A stretch of 21,733 nucleotides of DNA, from contig SBBT01000199.1 in NCBI GenBank assembly GCA_005239595.1, positions 1 to 21,733 of the forward strand. The letters run 5' to 3'. This DNA comes from Candidatus Troglogloeales bacterium (lineage in GTDB: Bacteria > Nitrospirota > Nitrospiria > SBBL01 > SBBT01). Below are positions 16,163 through 21,733 of the stretch, piece by piece. Below the pieces are notes generated by a model that saw nothing but the letters and a program-made list of their open reading frames with translations, was not told the DNA's origin and did no database searches. The translations under genes were made by a program, and so were the position numbers. Numbering within the stretch: the first letter of the stretch is position 1; every line of letters starts with the position of its first letter.

Positions 16163-16202
16163 GAAAAGGCATCCGTGCCTCCTGTTATCGAAAGAGATTT
16201 AA

Positions 16203-16355
16203 ATGGCCTATTATAGGAAAAAAAGAGTCGATCGCCTTCGAGTCGATGATGAGCCTGGCGGGCAGAATTATTCAAGCTGGGTGAAATTCCGGCTCTTTTT
16301 GTGGATTGCCTTCATGATGGTTTTCCTGTTCCTCTTTTCCCATGGAATTTTTTAA
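16203..16355 (+). CDS. Small (50-aa) single-pass membrane protein, hypothetical
   Basis: I do not recognise a family. ATG at 16203 opens a 50-codon frame ending in TAA at 16353. It begins MAYYRKKRVDRLRVDDEPGG, a basic then acidic soluble part, and from about residue 28 continues as a hydrophobic helix (FRLFLWIAFMMVFLFLF) ending SHGIF. The positive-inside rule suggests N-in, C-out. A weak AAAGAGA ribosome site lies 7 bp upstream. It has its own predicted promoter and a 7-bp hairpin immediately after its stop. It fills most of the 357-bp stretch between pilX and phoH. The clean charge/hydrophobic partition supports a real gene, but the ORF is short and conservation is unknown. Confidence 0.6.
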   Translation: MAYYRKKRVDRLRVDDEPGGQNYSSWVKFRLFLWIAFMMVFLFLFSHGIF

Positions 16356-16382
16356 GGAAGAGCATCTTCCTGATATATTTTC
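16355..16382 (+). terminator. Hairpin after the small ORF (weak terminator or processing site)
   Basis: aggaaga-gca-tcttcct (16355-16371) is a perfect 7-bp stem starting at the last base of the small ORF stop codon, followed by an interrupted T-rich stretch (tgatatatttt). The low-GC stem makes it a leaky terminator at best; it may set the level of phoH downstream or stabilise the small mRNA. Confidence 0.35.
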
Positions 16383-16455
16383 AGAAAGGTAATGGCCTCT
16401 TGAATCCGTTCTCCTGGAAGCGGGAGATTTCGACCCGAAAGGACAAAGGAACTTA

Positions 16456-17430
16456 TTGAAAAAGCCTCTGATCCGAAAACTGATTCTGCCGGAAGGGACG
16501 GATACCCCCTCTCTTTTTGGGACGCATGATCGGAACCTTAGAATGGTTGAGCGCGCCTATGGTGTGAGACTGATGGCTCGTGGGGAAGAGGTTACGATCC
16601 AGGGGGAGCGGGCGTGCGTTCAATGGGCTGAAAAAGCGATCTTTAACCTGGCCTCCCTGGTAAAGGAGGGGGCTCCGTTGACGGTCGAAGAGGTGAACGG
16701 TACCCTCCGATCCTTTGACAGGCGGGGTTCCTCGTTTTCTGCAGACGAGGTTGTTCAGACGTCGATTCCCGTATCGGGGAAGAGAAATCCGATTATTCCG
16801 AAGTCAGCCGTCCAGGAAGAATATCTTAATAGTATAAATACGAACGACATTGTTGTTGGAATTGGCCCTGCGGGAACGGGGAAAACCTATCTGGCGATGG
16901 CGATGGCGGTCTCCTTTTTTTTAAGAAAGGAGGTCAGCCGAATTGTTTTCACCCGGCCTGTGGTGGAAGCGGGTGAACGGCTTGGTTTCCTCCCGGGGGA
17001 TATCGCTGAGAAAGTGAGCCCGTATCTTCGTCCCCTGTATGATGCCCTCTACGATATGATGGAGGTGGAGAAGGCAAAACGTCTCCTGGAACTCGGGGAT
17101 GTCGAGATTGCGCCGCTCGCTTTTATGCGTGGCCGAACATTGAACGATTCCTTCATTATTCTCGATGAGGCCCAAAATGCGACTTCGGAACAGATGAAGA
17201 TGTTCCTTACGCGTCTTGGTTTCCGGTCAAAGGCGGTGATTACCGGGGATATTACCCAGGCGGACCTCCCAAAGGAGCGGATTTCCGGCCTGATCGAAAT
17301 ACAGGATATTTTGGAAGATGTTTCCGGGATCAAATTCGTTTATTTTACGGAAAAGGATATTGTCCGGCACCGTTTGGTGCAGGAAATTGTAAAGGCCTAC
17401 GAGCGATATGGAAGAAAAAAGAGGAAATAA
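16456..17430 (+). CDS. phoH: PhoH family ATPase (YbeZ-like)
   Basis: PhoH/YbeZ is a cytoplasmic P-loop NTPase linked to RNA metabolism and, with YbeY, to ribosome maturation. The 324-aa protein has the N-terminal KH-like region (about 15-70), Walker A GPAGTGKT (137-144), Walker B with D237-E238 (FIILDEAQNAT) and the later GDITQADLP motif. The start is TTG at 16456, with AAAGGA at 16445-16450, a good 5-bp spacing; no ATG gives a better fit. The phoH-ybeY pair is conserved across bacteria, which supports both calls. The 100 bp upstream contain only the hairpin described at 16355. Confidence 0.95.
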   Translation: MKKPLIRKLILPEGTDTPSLFGTHDRNLRMVERAYGVRLMARGEEVTIQGERACVQWAEKAIFNLASLVKEGAPLTVEEVNGTLRSFDRRGSSFSADEVVQTSIPVSGKRNPIIPKSAVQEEYLNSINTNDIVVGIGPAGTGKTYLAMAMAVSFFLRKEVSRIVFTRPVVEAGERLGFLPGDIAEKVSPYLRPLYDALYDMMEVEKAKRLLELGDVEIAPLAFMRGRTLNDSFIILDEAQNATSEQMKMFLTRLGFRSKAVITGDITQADLPKERISGLIEIQDILEDVSGIKFVYFTEKDIVRHRLVQEIVKAYERYGRKKRK

Positions 17431-17481
17431 GTAGGCTGTTGAACGGGTTTGTCCGGTAAGAGATCTTGCCTTCGAGAAACG

Positions 17482-17934
17482 GTGCCGATTTCAATCCAGA
17501 ACAGGCAGAGAAAAGAGCGGGTGGACCGGAAGCTGGCCTTGCAATGGGGGCGTCGGATTTTATCTTTGCAAGGGTGTAAAGAGGGAGAGTTGGGCCTCGT
17601 TTTTGTCACTGATCGGCAGATTCGGACGTATAATCGGATATACCGGAATAAAGACAAGCCGACCGATGTGTTGGCATTTCCGATGCTCGAAGGGGTGGGA
17701 GGAGATCTCCATCCGACCTTTCTGGGCGATGTCATGATTTCCCTGGAGACAGCCGCAAGAGACGCAAGGGTTGCGGGACGGCCTTTTGAAGAACAGGTTA
17801 AAATTCTTTTGATTCACGGAATCTTGCACCTGATGGGATATGATCATGAACGGTCCGCTGCTGAAGCCGGACGGATGAGACGGCGCGAGAAGGTATTGTT
17901 GCGTGTGCTGAACGCGCCCAACACTCTTTCTTAA
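17482..17934 (+). CDS. ybeY: Endoribonuclease / rRNA maturation factor YbeY
   Basis: YbeY is a zinc-dependent RNase needed for 16S rRNA 3' end maturation and ribosome quality control. The metal-binding motif H112-G-I-L-H116-L-M-G-Y-D-H122 is complete. The N-terminal ISIQNRQR, with TDVLAFP and LGDVMIS in the middle, is typical. GTG at 17482 gives a 150-aa protein starting at the conserved region. TTG at 17449 would add 11 residues with no family match, so the shorter form is preferred, although its ribosome site is weak. It follows phoH by about 50 bp and precedes ftsY by 9-12 bp. Confidence 0.95.
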   Translation: MPISIQNRQRKERVDRKLALQWGRRILSLQGCKEGELGLVFVTDRQIRTYNRIYRNKDKPTDVLAFPMLEGVGGDLHPTFLGDVMISLETAARDARVAGRPFEEQVKILLIHGILHLMGYDHERSAAEAGRMRRREKVLLRVLNAPNTLS

Positions 17935-17943
17935 GGTACGGGT

Positions 17944-18870
17944 GTGATGGCTGACGGTTTATGGAGTAAGATCGGCAAGGGGCTCGCCAAGACGCGGCAG
18001 ATGCTCTCTTCTGGTTTAGAGGCGCTGTTTTTCGATCAGGCGACGTTGGATGCAAAGACGCTTGATCACTTAGAGAAGCTCCTCATCGGGTCGGATCTGG
18101 GCGTGGAGGTGGCCGGCCGGTTAATAGAGGGATTGAAGGCATCCATTGGACGCAAGGAAGTTTCGGATTTAGCTTCTTTAAAGAAGCGGTTAAAGTCGTA
18201 TATTGTCACGATCCTGGAAAAAGGGGTTGTGGCACACTCCTCTCCTCCTTCGCCCGTCGTGGTCCTTTTTATGGGGGTCAACGGCGTGGGAAAAACCACG
18301 ACCATTGCCAAGCGGGCCTGCCAATTAAAGAAAGAAGGGAAAAAGGTTCTTCTGTCGGCATCGGATACGTTTCGCGCCGGTGCGATTGAGCAATTATCGA
18401 TCTGGGGGAAACGCGTCGGCGCGGACCTGATCTGTCATCAAGCGGGGGCTGATCCATCGGCGGTTGCGTTTGACGCGGCGCAGGCGGCCTGCGCAAGAAA
18501 GGTCGATTATCTCTTTATCGATACGGCAGGGAGGCTTCAGACAAAATACAATTTAATGGAAGAGTTAAAAAAAATAAAACGGGTGGTCGCCAAGGTCATC
18601 CCAGATGCCCCGCATGAGAGGATTTTAATACTCGATGCCACGACAGGACAAAATGCCATATCCCAGGGACGTCTGTTTCATGAGGCGATAGGGGTGACGG
18701 GCATTATCCTGACGAAATTAGACACCACGGCCAAGGGAGGGGTGGTGGTTCCGATTGTGGAGGCCCTTTCGGTTCCGGTGACCCATGTCGGTGTGGGAGA
18801 AGGGGTGGACGACCTGATTCCGTTTAATATTGATGCATTTGCAGAGGCACTTCTGGGAGAATCCGTGTAG
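17944..18870 (+). CDS. ftsY: Signal recognition particle receptor FtsY
   Basis: FtsY is the SRP receptor GTPase that delivers ribosome-nascent chain complexes to the membrane translocon. The 308 residues contain the NG core: the helical N domain (about 5-95) and the G domain with G1 GVNGVGKTT (111-119), the DTFRAGA motif from D141, G3 DTAG from D193 and G4 TKLD (257-260), closing with GVGEGVDDLIPF. The long acidic A domain of E. coli is missing, as in many bacteria; the short N-terminal LWSKIGKGLAKTR helix may bind membrane. GTG 17944 and ATG 17947 are both usable, with AAGGT upstream. FtsY rather than Ffh, because the methionine-rich M domain is absent. Confidence 0.97.
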   Translation: MMADGLWSKIGKGLAKTRQMLSSGLEALFFDQATLDAKTLDHLEKLLIGSDLGVEVAGRLIEGLKASIGRKEVSDLASLKKRLKSYIVTILEKGVVAHSSPPSPVVVLFMGVNGVGKTTTIAKRACQLKKEGKKVLLSASDTFRAGAIEQLSIWGKRVGADLICHQAGADPSAVAFDAAQAACARKVDYLFIDTAGRLQTKYNLMEELKKIKRVVAKVIPDAPHERILILDATTGQNAISQGRLFHEAIGVTGIILTKLDTTAKGGVVVPIVEALSVPVTHVGVGEGVDDLIPFNIDAFAEALLGESV

Positions 18871-18877
18871 CGAGGCT

Positions 18878-18886
18878 CCCCCCCCC
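18878..18886 (+). repeat. Run of nine cytosines between ftsY and uvrB
   Basis: Nine consecutive C residues lie in the 28-bp spacer between the ftsY stop and the uvrB ATG. Such tracts are prone to slippage. It is outside both reading frames as annotated, so a length change would alter only spacing. Confidence 0.7.
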
Positions 18887-18898
18887 GGTAGAACAGAG

Positions 18899-20926
18899 AT
18901 GCCGCCCTTTAAACTCCGTTCTGATTTTACCCCGCAAGGCGACCAGTTGCGTGCCATTGACGCCCTGTTAAAAGGGGTGCGATCCGGCTCTCCACATCAG
19001 GTCCTGCTGGGGGTGACCGGTTCTGGAAAGACCTTTACCCTCGCGAACCTGATCGAGCAGTGTCAAAGCCCGACGCTGGTGATTGCGCACAACAAAACAC
19101 TGGCCGCGCAGCTTTATCAGGAGTTTCGTTTCTTTTTTCCGGAAAATGCGGTGGAATATTTTGTCAGCTATTACGATTACTATCAGCCGGAGGCCTATAT
19201 TCCCCACACCGATACCTATATTGAGAAGGATGCGTCGATCAATGATGCCATTGACCGGATGCGGCATTCCGCAACCTCCTCCCTCCTGGAGCGAAACGAT
19301 ATTATTATCGTCGCCTCCGTTTCGTGTATTTATGGGATCGGTTCTCCAGAGGCCTATCATGGGATGATGCTCTATCTGGAAGCGGGAAGGGAGGTAGAGC
19401 GCGATTCTGTCTTAAAGAAGCTAGTGGAGATACAATATACCCGAAATGACTACGATTTCTACAGGGGGACATTCAGGGTCCGAGGGGATATCATCGAGAT
19501 TTTCCCCGCCTCGTCAGAGGACCGTTGTATCCGGGTGGAGTTTTTTGGCGATCTAATTGAGGCGATTTATGAGGTCGATCCCCTGCTGGGGACGGTGTTA
19601 ACCCGTCTCCCCAAGGTTGCGATCTATCCTGGGAGCCATTACGTGATCCCGAAGGAACGGATGAAAAAAGCCCTTTCCGACATTGAGGCTGAACTGACGG
19701 AACGGATCGCCTATTTCAGTCAACACAAGATGCTCCTGGAGGCGCAACGTATTGAACAAAGAACCGTATTTGACCTTGAAATGATACGGGAGATCGGTTA
19801 CTGCCAGGGGATCGAGAATTATTCCCGTCATCTCTCCGGCCGCCCGCCCGGCGCTCCTCCCCCGACGCTGCTTGACTATTTTCCGCAAGATTTTCTTTTG
19901 ATTGTGGATGAGAGTCATGGGACCATCCCGCAGATTGGAGGAATGCAGGCAGGGGATCATTCCAGAAAGGTGAATCTGGTGGAACATGGTTTCCGTCTCC
20001 CATCCGCGTTTGACAATCGTCCCCTGACCTTTGAGGAGTTCGAACAGTTTGCCAGGAAAGTGATTTATGTGTCGGCCACCCCAGGTCCTTACGAACTGGC
20101 AAAGGGCGCGGGTTGTATAGTGGAGCAGGTCATTCGTCCGACCGGTTTGATGGATCCCGAGGCGGTTGTCCGGCCGGCCAAGGGACAGGTGGATGATTTG
20201 TTGGAGGAAATCCGTCAACGGGTTGCTCGGTCTGAGCGGGTTTTAGTGACGACATTGACCAAAAGAATGGCTGAAGATCTGACCGAGTATTACCGGGAGG
20301 TGGGGTTGAAGGTTCGTTATCTTCATTCCGACATCAAGACGATAGAAAGGACCGAAATTATCCGGGATTTGAGGCGTGGGGTTTTTGATGTGCTAATAGG
20401 GATTAACCTGCTGCGGGAAGGGTTGGACCTGCCGGAGGTGTCGCTGGTTGCAATTCTGGATGCCGATAAGGAGGGTTTTCTGCGGTCTCACCGCTCCCTC
20501 ATTCAGACAGCAGGCCGGGCGGCGAGACATATCAGGGGACAGGTGATCCTCTACGCCGATGTCGTCACAGAATCAATACAGATGATGATGGATGAGACCC
20601 ATCGCCGCAGAAAGATTCAGGAGGAATACAACCTACGCCACGGCATTACCCCGGAATCGATCCAGAAAGGGATTCCTGAGGCGCTGCAGTTAATGGTGTC
20701 TGCGGATTATGACACGGTTTCACTTGTGGCAGAAGAGAGGGTGGCCTATCGGTTTGAGACTGATACGGGCATACCGGAAACGGATTTTCCCGTCTTGATT
20801 CGCGATTTGGAACGTAAGATGAAAGATGCGGCAAAAAATTTGGAATTCGAGCGGGCGGCCAAGCTTCGGGATCAATTAAAGGCGCTCAAGGAATCGGAGA
20901 TGGGACTAATGAAACACAAGGGATGA
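18899..20926 (+). CDS. uvrB: Excinuclease ABC subunit B
   Basis: UvrB is the damage-verifying helicase-like subunit of nucleotide excision repair; it receives DNA from UvrA and recruits UvrC. The 675-aa length is standard. Visible parts: Walker A GVTGSGKT (38-45); the damage-probing beta-hairpin with YYDYYQPEAY (91-100); the DESH Walker B; SATPGPYE; the helicase motif VI segment QTAGRAARH; and the C-terminal UVR coiled coil (LERKMKDAAKNLEFERAAKLRDQ). ATG at 18899 begins the conserved PPFKLRSDFTPQGDQ; a longer frame open from 18830 runs inside ftsY and is not needed. There is no clear Shine-Dalgarno. Its stop is only 18 bp from the convergent DUF4321 gene. Confidence 0.97.
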   Translation: MPPFKLRSDFTPQGDQLRAIDALLKGVRSGSPHQVLLGVTGSGKTFTLANLIEQCQSPTLVIAHNKTLAAQLYQEFRFFFPENAVEYFVSYYDYYQPEAYIPHTDTYIEKDASINDAIDRMRHSATSSLLERNDIIIVASVSCIYGIGSPEAYHGMMLYLEAGREVERDSVLKKLVEIQYTRNDYDFYRGTFRVRGDIIEIFPASSEDRCIRVEFFGDLIEAIYEVDPLLGTVLTRLPKVAIYPGSHYVIPKERMKKALSDIEAELTERIAYFSQHKMLLEAQRIEQRTVFDLEMIREIGYCQGIENYSRHLSGRPPGAPPPTLLDYFPQDFLLIVDESHGTIPQIGGMQAGDHSRKVNLVEHGFRLPSAFDNRPLTFEEFEQFARKVIYVSATPGPYELAKGAGCIVEQVIRPTGLMDPEAVVRPAKGQVDDLLEEIRQRVARSERVLVTTLTKRMAEDLTEYYREVGLKVRYLHSDIKTIERTEIIRDLRRGVFDVLIGINLLREGLDLPEVSLVAILDADKEGFLRSHRSLIQTAGRAARHIRGQVILYADVVTESIQMMMDETHRRRKIQEEYNLRHGITPESIQKGIPEALQLMVSADYDTVSLVAEERVAYRFETDTGIPETDFPVLIRDLERKMKDAAKNLEFERAAKLRDQLKALKESEMGLMKHKG

Positions 20927-20944
20927 ACTTTTGCAGAGACCTAA

Positions 20945-21214
20945 TCAGGATTGTTTGTAGGTGTAGAAGCCTAAAATGATTCCAAGCAGGCTCAATAAAT
21001 TGATCCGGAAGGCAAAACCGAAGGTAAAGGTCATCAGATGAAGATCAAAGACGAAAGGAGGCGTAATTCCGATAGAGTATGTTTTTAGGAATATCTCCCT
21101 TAAAAAGCCCGCGGGAGAAAGAAGTAGGAGAATCTCGCCCATAATCCCCCCGACAAGTCCCCCCACCAAGATGAAGAGGATCAGTACCCCGGGTGTTCTC
21201 TTTAGAACGGCCAT
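20945..21214 (-). CDS. DUF4321-like small membrane protein
   Basis: A protein of 89 aa with two membrane segments at about 8-32 and 63-86. The pattern fits the DUF4321 family: a basic N-terminus, GGLVGGIMGEIL, a central segment with proline and aspartate (TPPFVFDLHLMTFTFGF), then INLLSLLGIILG. The family has no known function. ATG at 21214 (minus strand) has AGGGA a few bases upstream and a near-consensus sigma70 promoter at 21239-21267. It is convergent with uvrB and downstream of msrA. The family name is from memory of the motif pattern, not from a search. Confidence 0.72.
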   Translation of the reverse strand: MAVLKRTPGVLILFILVGGLVGGIMGEILLLLSPAGFLREIFLKTYSIGITPPFVFDLHLMTFTFGFAFRINLLSLLGIILGFYTYKQS

Positions 21215-21238
21215 CGATATCCCTGTGAAGGATGTGCA

Positions 21239-21267
21239 AATCTATCTTTTTTGCGAACCGCTGTCAA
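21239..21267 (-). promoter_or_regulatory. Sigma70 promoter for the DUF4321 gene
   Basis: On the minus strand a perfect TTGACA (21262-21267) is followed, after exactly 17 bp, by TAGATT (21239-21244). The ATG is 24 bp beyond the -10, so the leader is short (about 18 nt). This is the best -35 in the window. An A-rich 15-bp tandem repeat lies directly upstream. Confidence 0.65.
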
Positions 21268-21271
21268 GAAA

Positions 21272-21301
21272 TTTTTGGTTTCAGATTTTTTGGTTTCAGA
21301 T
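21272..21301. repeat. Perfect 15-bp tandem duplication
   Basis: The unit tttttggtttcagat occurs twice with no mismatch, at 21272-21286 and 21287-21301. In the direction of the DUF4321 gene, each copy ends in an A-tract, and the second A-tract lies 4 bp upstream of the -35. It could act as an UP element, or be a recent slippage duplication. Confidence 0.85.
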
Positions 21302-21322
21302 TGGATCCCGTAAGAAGGACTG

Positions 21323-21733
21323 TCAACGGCAAGACCCAATGCCACGCTTCTCAAGGTAACGCTGGTGGTATTCTTCGGCGCGATAAAAGACAGACGCAGA
21401 GACAATCTCTGTGACGATCGGGTTTTTAAATCGTCCGCTATGTTCTGCTTTAGATCGAACCGCCTCTTCCTGCTGTTTTTGAGTGTGATAAAATATGGCG
21501 GATCGATATTGGGTGCCAATGTCGGGCCCCTGCCGGTTCCGTGTTGTTGGATTATGGCAGTTCCAGAATAGATCAAGAAGCTGGCGATAACTGACGATGT
21601 CAGGGTTAAAGTCAATCGCAACAGCCTCCGCATGACCAGTTTTTCCTGAACAAACATCATGATAGGTTGGGTTGAGAAATGTCCCTCCAGTGTATCCGAC
21701 TTGGGTGGATAAAACGCCGGTTACGTGACGAAA
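21323..21733 (-). CDS. msrA: Peptide-methionine (S)-S-oxide reductase MsrA, 3' part
   Basis: MsrA reduces the S form of methionine sulfoxide in proteins. Only the last 136 codons are in the window; the gene runs off the right edge, so the catalytic GCFW segment is not seen. What is present is unmistakable: GVLSTQVGYTGG, NPTYHDVCSGKTGHAEAVAI, a FDxxxVSYxxLLDLFW-like stretch, RQGPDIGTQYRSAIF and EEYHQRYLEKRG, ending GSCR with a cysteine that could be the resolving one. The usual HDP of the family reads HNP here. It is on the same strand as the DUF4321 gene, about 108 bp upstream of it. Confidence 0.93.
   Translation of the reverse strand, partial: FRHVTGVLSTQVGYTGGTFLNPTYHDVCSGKTGHAEAVAIDFNPDIVSYRQLLDLFWNCHNPTTRNRQGPDIGTQYRSAIFYHTQKQQEEAVRSKAEHSGRFKNPIVTEIVSASVFYRAEEYHQRYLEKRGIGSCR

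Noticed and set aside
18830..18898. 23-residue N-terminal extension of UvrB
   Set aside because: It lies within the ftsY coding end and across the C9 tract, with no match to UvrB, which begins at the ATG at 18899.
21202..21660. 152-codon minus-strand frame
   Set aside because: It is another frame of the msrA remnant; the msrA frame carries the recognisable conserved motifs.
1..21733. CRISPR arrays, tRNA or rRNA genes, insertion sequences, prophage or defence genes
   Set aside because: Looked for on both strands; no repeat-spacer pattern, cloverleaf, transposase or nuclease/defence motif was seen.

Overview
The window is ordinary chromosomal sequence from a rod-shaped, diderm-type bacterium. 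The content is housekeeping: cell elongation, an RNase E/G nuclease, lipid precursor synthesis, type IV pilus minor pilins, PhoH/YbeY, FtsY and UvrB. Base composition looks even throughout, and I see no transposase, integrase, phage gene, CRISPR array, tRNA or rRNA. The gene mix would suit Nitrospirota or a deltaproteobacterium-like lineage. That placement is inference from gene content and protein style; no marker here settles it.

Layout. (1) 1-6164, plus strand: a promoter region, an RDD-family membrane protein, then mreB-mreC-mreD-mrdA(PBP2)-rodA, the complete elongasome set. MreB filaments, MreC/MreD, the transpeptidase PBP2 and the glycosyltransferase RodA work as one wall-elongation complex. 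(2) 6272-7804: an RNase E/G gene with a hairpin in its leader. (3) 7794-9726, minus strand: gpsA followed by a membrane-anchored alpha/beta hydrolase whose 3' end overlaps the RNase gene tail to tail. (4) 9978-16098, plus strand: a pilus block with prepilin peptidase (pilD), a soluble PAS histidine kinase, an NtrC/PilR-type sigma54 activator, and four minor-pilin-like genes (GspH/FimT, PilV, PilW, PilX). PilD would process the pilin leaders. The two-component pair may control the pilus genes, but its target is not shown. (5) 16203-20926, plus strand: a previously hidden 50-aa membrane protein, phoH, ybeY, ftsY, uvrB. (6) 20945-21733, minus strand: a DUF4321-type small membrane protein with a near-consensus sigma70 promoter, and the 3' part of msrA, cut by the window end.

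I did not find a new defence, secondary-metabolite or mobile system. The points most worth a second look are: a PilW-like gene whose reading frame has no ATG/GTG/TTG start before its prepilin motif; the 50-aa membrane ORF with its own promoter and a following hairpin; a 14-bp inverted repeat carrying the two divergent -10 elements between gpsA and pilD; and a perfect 15-bp tandem duplication just upstream of the DUF4321 promoter.
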